Positions 1-9,051 of a DNA stretch of 64,000 nt are shown here, in pieces. The stretch spans positions 62,001 through 126,000 of the forward strand of contig DATKMK010000049.1 of the NCBI GenBank assembly GCA_035541895.1, read 5' to 3'. A program made the translations under genes and the position numbers. Each line of letters starts with the position of its first letter. Within the stretch, counting starts at the first letter, position 1. Under the pieces are notes generated by a model, which was not told the DNA's origin, made no database searches, and saw only the letters and a list, made by a program, of their open reading frames with translations. The DNA comes from DATKMK01 sp035541895. Its GTDB lineage: Bacteria > Desulfobacterota > Binatia > HRBIN30 > JACQVA1.

Positions 1-32
1 TGTGGCATGACGGTTGCGTAGGTCGAACGGTC

Positions 33-479
33 ATGACTGCACCTGTACGCCGCGCGGTGAACATCATCGTCGCCGAAGACGATGATGGCCATGCTAGACT
101 GATGGAAAGAAACCTGCGCCGCGGAGGAATCATCAACGCCATCCGCCGCGTGCGTGACGGCGTGGAACTCCTGCACGGACTGCGCAGCGGCAACCGCAAC
201 GAATCCGAGGTCATCTTCCTCGACATCAACATGCCGCGGCTGGACGGCTTCGAGGTGCTGACCCAGCTCAAGGCGGACCCGCAACTGCGCGCGATTCCGG
301 TGATCATGGTGACGTCCACGGACAGTCAGCGCGAGATCAACCGGGCCTACGAGCTGGGTGCCAGCAGCTACGTGGTCAAGCCCGTCGGCGTCGAAGCGTT
401 CATCGATCGCGTGCGGAAGTTGGGGTTGTTCCTCGAAGTAGTCGAACTGCCCGGCGAGCCCTTGCCGGTGGGTGTCTAG
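33..479 (+). CDS. CheY-like single-domain response regulator
   Basis: A stand-alone receiver domain of 148 residues with no output domain, so it probably signals by protein-protein contact or phosphotransfer. The acidic pocket is E15-D16-D17, the phospho-acceptor is D64 in VIFLDINMPRLDG, the switch Thr lies in VMVTST, and the conserved Lys is in YVVKP. The slightly long loop between helix 2 and the phospho-Asp resembles the Rcp1 type of regulators that partner phytochrome-like kinases; this subfamily call is by eye. Its TAG stop shares one base with the GTG start of the next gene, so the two are translationally coupled. The GAF-domain kinase two genes downstream is the likely partner. Confidence 0.9.
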   Translation: MTAPVRRAVNIIVAEDDDGHARLMERNLRRGGIINAIRRVRDGVELLHGLRSGNRNESEVIFLDINMPRLDGFEVLTQLKADPQLRAIPVIMVTSTDSQREINRAYELGASSYVVKPVGVEAFIDRVRKLGLFLEVVELPGEPLPVGV

Positions 480-1576
480 TGCTGCGATCAGAGCCCGCTC
501 GCAGCGAGGTGGTGCTGTATCTCGGCCCTGACGACGCGGCGGCGGGGCGATGCGCCCGCGCACTGCGGCGCGAAGGATTCAGCGTCACGCGCGTCTCCAC
601 GATTTCGGAAGCCGCGGCGGCGTGCCGAGATCACCGCGTGCACGTCGTGGTCTTCGATGCGCGCGGCATCCGCAATTGCCGTCGCGTGATCGAGCAACTC
701 GACGGCTGCGGCGCCACGGTGATCGTGATCGCGCCGGCGCCGATCGGCCGGGCTGCGATTCGGCGCGGTGCCTGGGAATATCTCGACTGCCGCAACCCCG
801 GCTACGTCCAAGACGTCGCACCTGCAGCGGTTCGGGCGGCGGCGTTTGCGCGGGTACGCGGGGAGTGTGCTCGGGGGCTGGCGGTCGCGGAGCGCCGGGT
901 GGACGGCACCCCGACCTCGCTTGCCGACGCGGTCGCCTCCGCGCTGATGCGGGAGATTGCGACCCCGCTGCTGGCGCTGCGCGGCTATCGCGAGCTTCTT
1001 GCAGTGCCGGGCGCCTTTGATGCGAGCGTTACCGCGCTCGCAAACCGTGTCGGCTCGCAGGCAGAGGAATTGAGAGGATTGGTTGATCGCCTGACTCGCG
1101 CGCTGCGGGCCGAGAGTCGGCGCGAAGTCGGCGCTCTTGTTGCCACCGACTTCAATCGGGTTGTCGGGGCGGCGGTCGAGCGCGCCGCGCGCGCTTCGCG
1201 CCGTCGCATTGGGTGGCACCCGGCGCCGTTGCTTCCGACGCTATTGATCGATCGACCACGCGTCGCGCGGCTGCTCGATGGGCTGTTCTCGCTGGTTCTC
1301 TGGCGCGTTGCCCGTGGCGGCGGCGTAGACGCGACCACCACCGCGCAGCGCGGCAACGTGGTGCTGCGGCTGCAGGCACGGCCAAGCGGCGTCGGCCGCC
1401 TGGTTGACCTGCCGGGCCTCCGCCAGAATGAAACAACCGCGGTCGCCGCCGCCTTTGCGCGGGTAGTGGTGGGTGCGCACGGCGGAGAGTTGACGGTGCA
1501 AGAGTGGCACGGCCGGACGCTCGGCCTCGTGGTGCGATTGCCCGTGCGGGATTCCCAACTCGCAGTCGGCGTCTAG
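479..1576 (+). CDS. Pseudo-receiver plus degenerate histidine-kinase-like protein
   Basis: The 365 residues read as a receiver-like fold (about 10-125) joined to a kinase-like DHp/ATPase region (about 145-360). The receiver keeps an Asp at D60 (VVVFDARG) but has no clear acidic pair or YxxKP lysine. In the DHp-like helix the H-box should read HExxTPL but reads REIATPL, with R158 in place of the phospho-histidine. The ATPase region lacks recognisable N, G1 and G2 boxes. It therefore looks like a non-catalytic adaptor or pseudokinase, not a working kinase. It starts at GTG overlapping the upstream regulator stop and ends 3 bases before the next kinase, so all three genes are probably one operon. 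There is no frameshift and the ORF is intact, which argues against simple decay. Function is inferred. Confidence 0.75.
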   Translation: MLRSEPARSEVVLYLGPDDAAAGRCARALRREGFSVTRVSTISEAAAACRDHRVHVVVFDARGIRNCRRVIEQLDGCGATVIVIAPAPIGRAAIRRGAWEYLDCRNPGYVQDVAPAAVRAAAFARVRGECARGLAVAERRVDGTPTSLADAVASALMREIATPLLALRGYRELLAVPGAFDASVTALANRVGSQAEELRGLVDRLTRALRAESRREVGALVATDFNRVVGAAVERAARASRRRIGWHPAPLLPTLLIDRPRVARLLDGLFSLVLWRVARGGGVDATTTAQRGNVVLRLQARPSGVGRLVDLPGLRQNETTAVAAAFARVVVGAHGGELTVQEWHGRTLGLVVRLPVRDSQLAVGV

Positions 1577-1579
1577 GCC

Positions 1580-3403
1580 ATGTCGAGCCAGCCGGTCGAC
1601 GCGCACGCGGCCACTGTCTTACTCGAAATCGCCCGCGAAATCGGTGGCACGTTAACCCTGTCTGAGTGCCTCGACCGACTCTGTGCGATTACGCGCAGCG
1701 CGTTGGCGGCGGATCGGATTACGGTGACGCTGTGGAGCGACCGCCGCCGCGCGATGGTGGCGGCGGCCGACCTCGGAACCCCGCCCGACGTGTACGAGCG
1801 ATTCCGTCGCGTACGTTTCACGAATCACAATGTCCCCGAGATTGAACAGATCGCGAGCGGTCGCGTTACCGTCATCTCGCGTCGATCCAACGATTCGCGG
1901 GCAACGCCGTTCTTGGACGATCTCGGCATCGCCGCGCAGATCATTGCGCCGCTCGGTGGGCACCAACAACCCCTCGGGGCCCTGTCGGTGTCCTACGAGC
2001 GCGAGCCGACGATCTCCGAGGCGATGTTGGGTCTGCTCGACGGCATCGCCCGGCAGGCAACGATTGCCATCGAGAATGCCAAGCTCTTCACCTACACGAA
2101 CAAGGCGGCGGAGTTCCGCGCGGCACTGAGCGAACTGTCGCTCGCGCTCGGTCGTGAAACCGAGCCGGATCGCATCATCGAGTTGGTGGTGCAGAGCGGA
2201 CGTGCTGCGCTCAAGGTGGACGGGGCGCTGCTGTTGGGGTTGGACCAGCGCGTGTTGCGTGTCGATGGCACGGCCGGCGACTGCGGTGCGGTCGGCGTTG
2301 GTGAACTCGTGCCCGCCAACATTCCGGGCACGCTCCTCGGCGACGTCGTTGCCGACGGGCAGACAAAGTTCGTGAACAATTTTCAAAACTCGGACTATGG
2401 AACCAGCCAGTTCTTGCGCGGGCTCTCGGTGGCGTCGGTGGTCGTGGCGCCGCTCGTGAGTGACGCGCAGGTCTTGGGCCTCTTGATCTTCACCGATGCG
2501 CACGAGCCGTTTCGCTTCAGCCCCGTCCATTCGGAGGAAGCGACGATTCTGGCCGCAACCGCCGCGGTGGGTCTCCAGAACGCGCGCCTGGTTCGGGCAT
2601 TGCGCCGGGAGGGCGACAAACTGGCTGAGCACGGGCGCATCTTGGAGCGCGCGAATCGCGCGTTGGCCGACACCAGCTCGGAGCTGCGTGACGTCAATCG
2701 GGAGATGGAGGACCTTCTCTACATCGCCTCGCACGATTTGCGTGCTCCGTTAATCAACATCCAAGGCTTCACCCACGAAGCCCGCACCCAACTGGCGACG
2801 GCGAGCGAGGGACTCAGTGCCGAGGCGCGCGAGGCATTGGGCGACATCGAGGAGTCGTTGCGGTTCGTGCACAGCTCGTCGGCGAAGATGGATAGCCTGA
2901 TCAGCGCCTTGCTCGACGTCTCGCGCATCGCGTCGCGCGATCTTGTGCGCCGGGAACTGGATTTGAACGTACTGGTTCGGCGCGTCGCCGACTCCTTCGA
3001 GTTCGTCCTCAAGGAGCGGGGCATTACGCTGCAGGTCGGAACCCTGCCAACCGTGCTCGGCGATCCGTTGCGAATCGAGCAGGTGTTCAGCAACGTGATC
3101 GACAACGCGATCAAGTACATGGGCGATGGCGAGCACACGATCGAAGTGGGATTCATCGAGCGCGGCGTGTCGCGCTTCTTCGTGCGCGACAGTGGAATCG
3201 GAATCACCCAGGCGGAGATGAAAAAGGTGTTTCGCCTGTTTCGCCGTGGGCGCGCGATCGATGTGCCCGGGGAAGGGATCGGGCTGACGCTGGTGCGCAA
3301 GATCATCGAGCGCCACGGCGGAAAGATCTGGATCGACTCGACGGAAGGGAAGGGGACGACCGTGTGGTTCACCCTTCCCAGACTGCCCGCGACCGCATTC
3401 TGA
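1580..3403 (+). CDS. GAF-GAF sensor histidine kinase
   Basis: Soluble kinase of 607 residues. Two GAF domains (about 15-175 and 190-345) are followed by a coiled-coil linker (about 345-375), a HisKA domain with phospho-acceptor H385 in ASHDLRAPL, and a HATPase domain with N-box NVIDNAIKY, G1 box RDSGIGI and G2 box GEGIGLTLV. No membrane segment is visible, so it senses a cytoplasmic signal. The GAF domains do not show an obvious bilin-binding Cys context, so calling it a phytochrome would be overreach. It lies 3 bases after the pseudokinase and in one operon with the CheY-like regulator, which is its probable phosphorylation target. Confidence 0.9.
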   Translation: MSSQPVDAHAATVLLEIAREIGGTLTLSECLDRLCAITRSALAADRITVTLWSDRRRAMVAAADLGTPPDVYERFRRVRFTNHNVPEIEQIASGRVTVISRRSNDSRATPFLDDLGIAAQIIAPLGGHQQPLGALSVSYEREPTISEAMLGLLDGIARQATIAIENAKLFTYTNKAAEFRAALSELSLALGRETEPDRIIELVVQSGRAALKVDGALLLGLDQRVLRVDGTAGDCGAVGVGELVPANIPGTLLGDVVADGQTKFVNNFQNSDYGTSQFLRGLSVASVVVAPLVSDAQVLGLLIFTDAHEPFRFSPVHSEEATILAATAAVGLQNARLVRALRREGDKLAEHGRILERANRALADTSSELRDVNREMEDLLYIASHDLRAPLINIQGFTHEARTQLATASEGLSAEAREALGDIEESLRFVHSSSAKMDSLISALLDVSRIASRDLVRRELDLNVLVRRVADSFEFVLKERGITLQVGTLPTVLGDPLRIEQVFSNVIDNAIKYMGDGEHTIEVGFIERGVSRFFVRDSGIGITQAEMKKVFRLFRRGRAIDVPGEGIGLTLVRKIIERHGGKIWIDSTEGKGTTVWFTLPRLPATAF

Positions 3404-3462
3404 ACATCGCACCGAGAGTTGCCCCGCCGCGGCACGCTGCGGTATCAACAACCGCGATCGCT

Positions 3463-4296
3463 ATGGCCACCGCACAACTCGGTGAGTTGATCGTCGGCGA
3501 CGGGTGCCCGGTGCGCCTCGTTGGGGTGATCAACGTCAGCCCCGAATCGTTTTACGGCGGGTCGGTGGCGCGCGATCGGTCGGCGCTGCTCCACCTCGCC
3601 CAGCGCATGGTGGCCGAAGGTGCCGATCTGCTCGACGTCGGTGCCATGTCGACGGCACCATACCGACCGACGATGATCTCCGAAGCCGAAGAAGTAGAAC
3701 GCATGACGGCGGCAATCGAAACGCTGCGGCGGGCCGTGCGCGTACCGATCTCGGTCGACACCACTCGCGCGGCGGTCGCGGCCGCGGCCCTGGCAGCGGG
3801 CGCGAATGTGATCAACGATGTCACCGGACTTGCGTCCGACCCGAAGATGGCGGCGGTGGCGGCAGAAGCCGAGGGGATCATCCTGATGGCCCAGGCGGTC
3901 GAGCCGAGCCAGCAGCCGCCGACTCAAATGGTTCAGCGGTTGCTGAGAGCGTGTCTCGAGCGCGCGCGCGCCACCGGCATTGCCGACGAGCGCATCGTCC
4001 TTGATCCCGGCATCGGTTTCTATCGCCACGCGGCGCGACCGTGGGACGAAATCGATTGCCTCATCATCCGCGAACTGAATCAGTTGCGCGCGTTCGATCG
4101 GCCGCTGCTGGTCGGCATCTCGCGCAAGTCGTTCGTCGGCAAGCTCACCGACAAAGACGATCCGGCCGATCGGCTCCTCGGTTCGCTGGCGGCGACGGCG
4201 GTCGCGGTTTACAACGGCGCGGCGCTGATTCGTACCCACGACGTCGCCGCCGCCCGCGATGTTGTGCGAGTCGCCGAACGCCTACGCGGTGCGTGA
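3463..4296 (+). CDS. folP: Dihydropteroate synthase-like protein
   Basis: TIM-barrel enzyme expected to condense p-aminobenzoate with the pterin pyrophosphate in folate synthesis. Family motifs present: VGVINVSPESF near the N-terminus, GADLLDVGAMST, ISVDTT, NVINDVTG, VLDPGIGF and the C-terminal GISRKSF. Two differences stand out. The usual GGxSTRPG loop reads GAMSTAPY, and the usual HMxG strand reads ILMAQAV, so one substrate-loop region is altered. It could be a divergent folP or a DHPS homologue acting on a modified pterin. An ORF extends upstream to 3364, inside the kinase gene. I chose ATG 3463 because the conserved region begins just after it. The 3-prime end overlaps the convergent hydrolase gene by 15 bases. 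Confidence 0.75.
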   Translation: MATAQLGELIVGDGCPVRLVGVINVSPESFYGGSVARDRSALLHLAQRMVAEGADLLDVGAMSTAPYRPTMISEAEEVERMTAAIETLRRAVRVPISVDTTRAAVAAAALAAGANVINDVTGLASDPKMAAVAAEAEGIILMAQAVEPSQQPPTQMVQRLLRACLERARATGIADERIVLDPGIGFYRHAARPWDEIDCLIIRELNQLRAFDRPLLVGISRKSFVGKLTDKDDPADRLLGSLAATAVAVYNGAALIRTHDVAAARDVVRVAERLRGA

Positions 4297-5106
4297 CTCG
4301 ACCCGAAGATTCTCGACGACCAGCTCGACGATACGGCGCGAGAGCAGCATCGTGATGTGGCCCACGCCGCGAACCGTGATGTTACCGGCTCCCGACCAGC
4401 CGGCGGCGGTCGGCGGAACAATCACGGCGTCGAACGGTGAGGCGATCGCAATCGCATCGAATTGATCGGGGACGTGGTCGGCCGAGTTGAGACGCCGAAT
4501 CAGAGGCGAGTTGGGCAACAGTCGCCGTAGTCGACCGAAGCGCGCGGCGAGTGTGCCCTGATGCGGTGTAGCGAGTGTGACCAGGCGTCGAACGCCGTGA
4601 GCCGGATAGCGGCGCAAATAGTAGCGGGCTACCAGGCCACCGAGACTATGTCCGATGAGCGTGAGTGGTCCAGGACATTCCCGCTGGAAGGCCGCGACGA
4701 AGTCCCGCAGTTCCGTGGCGGCTTGCTCGACATCCACCTGCCTTGACGCGTACGCGAAGATCCGCACCGGTCCCAACCCGTGCTGCAGCAGCCGGCGCCG
4801 CAGCAGCCACAGTGAAGCCGGATTCAACGCCCATCCGTGAATCAGGGCAACCGGCGTACCTCCGTGCAGCGGGCGCCCGTCGATCGAGTCGAGCAGTGCA
4901 CCGAAGGGCCACGTGAGCACCAACAGCATGGTGGCCCCGCACTCGACGAGAAACGCGGCGAACGCCGTGAGCAGACCGAGCGGCTCGTCGTCCTCGCAAC
5001 TCGGTGTCCACGCCCAGCAGCGGAACGCGTATGCGGTGGCATTGAAGGCGACGGCGGCGACACCGACGACGGCCACGACAACGCCGAGGAACTTCAGCGC
5101 CAGCAC
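4282..5106 (-). CDS. Membrane-anchored alpha/beta hydrolase (lipase-like)
   Basis: A 274-residue protein with one or two hydrophobic segments at the N-terminus (about 1-30 and 45-70) and then an alpha/beta hydrolase domain. Visible elements: the oxyanion strand VALIHGWAL, the nucleophile elbow GHSLGG, a following TLATPHQGT stretch typical of triacylglycerol lipases and PGAP1-like esterases, the likely acid Asp in SPFDAVIVPP, and the catalytic His in GVGHITML. The substrate cannot be read from sequence. The start is a GTG without a strong ribosome site, so the N-terminus is uncertain. It is convergent with folP, overlapping it by 15 bases, and divergent from the manC-like gene. Confidence 0.8.
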   Translation of the reverse strand: MLALKFLGVVVAVVGVAAVAFNATAYAFRCWAWTPSCEDDEPLGLLTAFAAFLVECGATMLLVLTWPFGALLDSIDGRPLHGGTPVALIHGWALNPASLWLLRRRLLQHGLGPVRIFAYASRQVDVEQAATELRDFVAAFQRECPGPLTLIGHSLGGLVARYYLRRYPAHGVRRLVTLATPHQGTLAARFGRLRRLLPNSPLIRRLNSADHVPDQFDAIAIASPFDAVIVPPTAAGWSGAGNITVRGVGHITMLLSRRIVELVVENLRVESRTA

Positions 5107-5192
5107 GGGGGCAAGCAGTAGCGATGTTCGTGCAGGGTTTCAAAGGACGATGATGCTTGCTTTCCGTGAGGTCATCTGAATGATGCGCGACG

Positions 5193-6290
5193 ATGGGCAA
5201 GCCGAGCAGCGGCGCGCGGTTCGCGGTGGTGATGGCGGGCGGGTCCGGCACGCGCTTTTGGCCGTGGAGCCGGCGGAGACGCCCGAAGCAGTTGCTGCCG
5301 ATCATCGGTTCGCGCACGATGCTGCAACAAACCATGGCGCGCCTCGATGGCGTTGTACCGCCGGAGCGAATTGTGGTCGTGACCGGACGCGAGCACGCGC
5401 GCGCCGTGCACCAGCAGTTGCCGGACATTCCAGCCGACAACATTCTCGTTGAGGCCTGCGGGCGCAACACCGCCGCGTGTATTGCCATCGCGGCGGAGTG
5501 GCTTCACCGGCGCGTATCCGGAGCGCGCATGGCAGTCTTGCCGGCCGATCATGCGATCAGCGATGCCGCAGCGTTTCGCCGTGCACTCCGTCGGGCATTC
5601 GCACTGGCTGAGGAGCGGGCGGCACTGGTGACGCTTGGGGTGCGACCGACGAACCCCGAGACCGGATACGGCTACATCAAGATTGGCCCGGCGTTGGATC
5701 GTGCCACACCGCGGGCGTGGCGTGTCGATGGGTTTCGTGAGAAGCCGAATCTGACAACCGCGCGACGCTTCGTGGCGTCCCGCCGGTACCGCTGGAACGC
5801 CGGCATCTTCGTCTGGCAGGTGGACGTGATTCGCGCGGCGCTGGCGCGTTTCGCACCAGAAATTGCGGGGCCCATTCAGGACTTGACGGTGGTGAGTCGC
5901 CGCATCCCGGCCTCGCTCTACCGACGGTTACCGTCGCTGGCGATCGATGTCGCGGTGATGGAGCCGGCCGCGACGGCCAACAGCGACGCCATCGACGTTG
6001 CCGTCGTCGAGGCGAACTTCGGCTGGAGTGATGTCGGCAATTGGTCGGCTGTGCGGGATTTGTGGAAGCGCGACGAGCACGGCAATGCGGTGCGAGGACG
6101 CGCGCTGGTACTCGATGGCGCCGGCAACACCGTCGTGGCGGGGCGGCGACTGGTGGCGATGATGGGCGTCGGCGATCTAGTGGTCGTCGATGTCGACGAT
6201 GCGCTGCTGATTTGTCCCGCGCATCGCGCGCAAGACGTGCGCAAGATCGTGGCTGAACTCGAGCGGCGAGGGCAACGGCGCTTGCTGTAG
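5193..6290 (+). CDS. manC: Mannose-1-phosphate guanylyltransferase
   Basis: Makes GDP-mannose from mannose-1-phosphate and GTP for glycan synthesis. The nucleotidyltransferase signature MAGGSGTRFWPWSRRRRPKQ is at residues 14-33, the sugar-binding FREKPN lies mid-protein, and WNAGIFVW and NFGWSDVGNW are both typical of this family. At 365 residues it has the transferase and left-handed beta-helix parts but lacks the C-terminal phosphomannose isomerase domain of bifunctional ManC/AlgA. The likely start is ATG 5193, with no strong ribosome site. No other GDP-mannose pathway gene is adjacent. Confidence 0.88.
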   Translation: MGKPSSGARFAVVMAGGSGTRFWPWSRRRRPKQLLPIIGSRTMLQQTMARLDGVVPPERIVVVTGREHARAVHQQLPDIPADNILVEACGRNTAACIAIAAEWLHRRVSGARMAVLPADHAISDAAAFRRALRRAFALAEERAALVTLGVRPTNPETGYGYIKIGPALDRATPRAWRVDGFREKPNLTTARRFVASRRYRWNAGIFVWQVDVIRAALARFAPEIAGPIQDLTVVSRRIPASLYRRLPSLAIDVAVMEPAATANSDAIDVAVVEANFGWSDVGNWSAVRDLWKRDEHGNAVRGRALVLDGAGNTVVAGRRLVAMMGVGDLVVVDVDDALLICPAHRAQDVRKIVAELERRGQRRLL

Positions 6291-6326
6291 ACGGCGGGTG
6301 TGCCGCCCGGCACTTCGGTCCCATGC

Positions 6327-6344
6327 CACAGCCGAACGGCTGTG
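6327..6344. repeat. Perfect 8-bp inverted repeat with 2-base loop
   Basis: CACAGCCG and CGGCTGTG flank AA in the gap between the guanylyltransferase gene and plsB. There is no T-run, so it is a poor intrinsic terminator. It lies 31 bases before the plsB ATG, where it could be an operator or RNA hairpin. The repeat is seen directly; a role is not shown. Confidence 0.4.
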
Positions 6345-6375
6345 CTAGGCTCTGCGGCGATGTGGGACGTAGACG

Positions 6376-8994
6376 ATGAATAACGCGGCCGTTGGCCGTG
6401 GTGTGGTGCGAGCGCAGCCAACCTCGCCGATGCGCCTGGGGGCGATCCCGAGGTTGTTGTGCCGATACTTTCTCTCCGAAGTGCGGATCGATCCGGACGC
6501 GGTGGCACGGCTGAAGGAGTTGGCGGCGCGCGGGACGCTGGTTTACGTGATGCGGTATCGTTCGCTGATCGACTATCTGCTCGTCGTCTACATCTTGCTT
6601 CGTGAAGGTCTGCCGGTGCCGGCCTTCGTGACCGATATTCCATCGCTGGTCCTGCGGCCGGTGGGAGAAATCGTCGAAACCCTGTGGCGGCGGGTCCGCG
6701 CCCTGCGCGCGTTCGGACGAGAGGTGCGCAATTTTCAAGATCGTGATCGGTGCCAACGCCTGGTGCGGCAGGGACGGCCGGTGCTCATCTTCATGCGCAG
6801 CCGGGCGGCGGGTGTACGCTTGTTTGCCGGGCGGCGCAGCGCGGTGAGCACACAGCGAACCGGGCGCGACTATCTGCGCGAAGTGATTCACGCCAGTTGG
6901 GATCGGAGCGACGAGGTGTTCGTCGTGCCGCTTGCGGTGCTGCGCGGACGCGGCTACCGCCGCAAGGAGTCGCGGCTCGCCACGCTGGTGTACAGTCTGC
7001 AAGAGGCGCCGGGCGACGTGAAGCGGCTGGTGTCGTTGTTGTGGAACGCGCGCGATAGCTCGGTGAACGCGGGGAAGGAAGTGCAACTCCGCGCCTTCAT
7101 CGAGCAGTACCGCGACGAAGGGGAAGAACGGATCGTCCGTCGTCTCGCCCGCGCGCTGCAGATTTTTCTCTACCGTGAAGAACGCGTCGTGCAGGGGCCG
7201 ATGTTGCTTCCCAAACGGCAGGTTCGGCAGATGGTGCTGCAAGGCGCTGATCTGGTGGCGACGGTTCGCGAGGTGGCGCGCGAGCGGCAACTGCCGGAAT
7301 CGCAGGTGTGGCGCACGGCGGAAAAATATTTCGATGAGATCGCCGCGAACTTCCACGGGTCGTATTTCACGGTGCTCGCGTTCCTCTTCAATCGGATCTG
7401 GCCGCGGGTATTCCAAGGATTCGAATACGAAGGGCTCGACCGTGTGATCGAGCGGGTGAAGGAACATCCGGTCGTCTTGGTCCCCTGTCACCGCAGCCAC
7501 TTCGACTATCTGATTCTGTCGTACTTGTTTCACGCCAACTATCTCAGCCCGCCGCACATCGCCGCCGGCATCAATCTGTCCTTTTGGCCGTTAGGGCCGA
7601 TGTTTCGTGGGGCGGGCGCGTACTTCATCCGTCGCAGTTTCGATGGCAACCCGCTGTACAAGATGGTGTTCCGCAAGTACCTCACGTTCCTCATCCGCGA
7701 GGGCTACACGCAGGAATTCTTCATCGAAGGTGGACGCAGTCGCACCGGAAAGATCCTGACGCCGAAGTTGGGCATGCTCTCCGCGATCGTGCACGCGTTC
7801 ATCGAAGGTGCCCGCCGCGATTTGTATCTCGTGCCGGTGTCGATTCACTACGGCCGCATCGTCGAGGAGGAAGCGTACAAGCGCGAATTGGTCGGGGCGG
7901 AGAAGGAAGAGGAGAGTCTCTCGGCGCTGATCAAGGCGCGGTCGATCCTGCGACAAAAGTACGGGACCGTGTACGTCACGTTTGCCGAGCCGATCTCGTT
8001 GAACGAGACGCTCGGCGCTCGCAAGGAACAGTGGCGCGCGGCCATCGACGATCCACAAGTGGAAGAGGAAGAGCGTCGCTTCATTCAGAAGCTCGGCTTC
8101 CGGCTGTTGCGCGAAGTCAACAACGTCGAGGTCGCGGGCGCGACCTCGGTGTCCTCGACGGTGTTATTGAGCGCGCCGCAGCCTGCGCTTCGCCGCGCCG
8201 ATTTCGTCCGCGGTGCGCAGGCGCTGGTGGGGCTTCTGCGCCATCTCAACGTCCACTTTACCGCCTCGCTGGAACGCAACATCGGTACGGATTTCCGCGA
8301 GAGCATCGCCTTCATGGAAGCCGGCGGTCTGATTCAACGACTTCAAGGGCCTGCGGGTGGGGTCATTCACGTGCCGGCGGAAAAGCGGATGAATCTCGAC
8401 TTCTACAAGAACAATTCGATCCACTTCTTCCTGCTGCCGGCGTTACTGACGCATGCCTTGTCGATCGGCCGACGGGGTGCGGCAATCAAAGATGAAGTGA
8501 GTTGGTGGCTCGATATGTTCCGCTGGGAGTTTGCGCTGCCCGAGCGCGAGCAGGTGGCCGTCGACCTTGGACGGATTCTCGATTACTTCCGCAGCGACGG
8601 GGTGTTGTCGAACGGTGGGGACGAGACCTTGCAGACCGACCACCCGTTGGTGCCGACGCTGCTTGGGCTGCTGGAGAACTTCCGCGAGTGCTACTGGGTG
8701 GCCGCCCAATCGCTGGCCGAACTGCCGGACAAGGGGTCGTCGCGCAAGGCGCTGCTGCAGACGATGCGCAAGCGATTCGAGACCGGTCGGTTGCTCGGTG
8801 AGGTGAAACGGATCGAAGGCAACTCCGTCGTGACCTTGGGCAACGCGCTCAGCCGGTTCGCCGAGTTGAACGTCCTCGTGATCAACCGCGGAAGAGGAAA
8901 GGAACAGATTGTGCGTCGCGGTCCGCAATTCTCGCGGATCGAGCGGCTCGGCGAGCAGCTCGCCGTATCCTTCGGACAATTGAAGGGCACGTAG
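6376..8994 (+). CDS. plsB: Glycerol-3-phosphate 1-O-acyltransferase
   Basis: Acylates sn-1 of glycerol-3-phosphate, the first step of phospholipid synthesis, at the inner membrane. At 872 residues it fits the large PlsB family (about 800). Acyltransferase block I is HRSHFD with H372 and D377. The other blocks are visible as GAYFIRRSF, FIEGGRSRTGK and VPVSIHYGRIVEE. PlsB is best known from gammaproteobacteria, while many other bacteria use the PlsX/PlsY route, so its presence here is informative about lineage. The gene stands alone on the plus strand, 85 bases after the manC-like gene. Confidence 0.93.
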   Translation: MNNAAVGRGVVRAQPTSPMRLGAIPRLLCRYFLSEVRIDPDAVARLKELAARGTLVYVMRYRSLIDYLLVVYILLREGLPVPAFVTDIPSLVLRPVGEIVETLWRRVRALRAFGREVRNFQDRDRCQRLVRQGRPVLIFMRSRAAGVRLFAGRRSAVSTQRTGRDYLREVIHASWDRSDEVFVVPLAVLRGRGYRRKESRLATLVYSLQEAPGDVKRLVSLLWNARDSSVNAGKEVQLRAFIEQYRDEGEERIVRRLARALQIFLYREERVVQGPMLLPKRQVRQMVLQGADLVATVREVARERQLPESQVWRTAEKYFDEIAANFHGSYFTVLAFLFNRIWPRVFQGFEYEGLDRVIERVKEHPVVLVPCHRSHFDYLILSYLFHANYLSPPHIAAGINLSFWPLGPMFRGAGAYFIRRSFDGNPLYKMVFRKYLTFLIREGYTQEFFIEGGRSRTGKILTPKLGMLSAIVHAFIEGARRDLYLVPVSIHYGRIVEEEAYKRELVGAEKEEESLSALIKARSILRQKYGTVYVTFAEPISLNETLGARKEQWRAAIDDPQVEEEERRFIQKLGFRLLREVNNVEVAGATSVSSTVLLSAPQPALRRADFVRGAQALVGLLRHLNVHFTASLERNIGTDFRESIAFMEAGGLIQRLQGPAGGVIHVPAEKRMNLDFYKNNSIHFFLLPALLTHALSIGRRGAAIKDEVSWWLDMFRWEFALPEREQVAVDLGRILDYFRSDGVLSNGGDETLQTDHPLVPTLLGLLENFRECYWVAAQSLAELPDKGSSRKALLQTMRKRFETGRLLGEVKRIEGNSVVTLGNALSRFAELNVLVINRGRGKEQIVRRGPQFSRIERLGEQLAVSFGQLKGT

Positions 8995-9051
8995 TTGGTT
9001 GATTGCCGACGGCGTGGAACCTAGACTGATCTTCGCCTCGGAGTGACACGC

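Noticed and set aside
488..1219. Long minus-strand open frame opposite the pseudokinase gene
   Set aside because: It is Arg/Pro-rich without any domain and matches the antisense shadow expected in GC-rich coding DNA; the plus-strand gene has clear motifs and start/stop overlaps.
1580..3403. Calling the GAF-GAF kinase a bacteriophytochrome
   Set aside because: No bilin-binding Cys context and no PHY domain could be seen.
5677..7557. 626-residue minus-strand open frame opposite manC and plsB
   Set aside because: His/Arg/Pro-rich shadow composition that spans two well-supported plus-strand genes.
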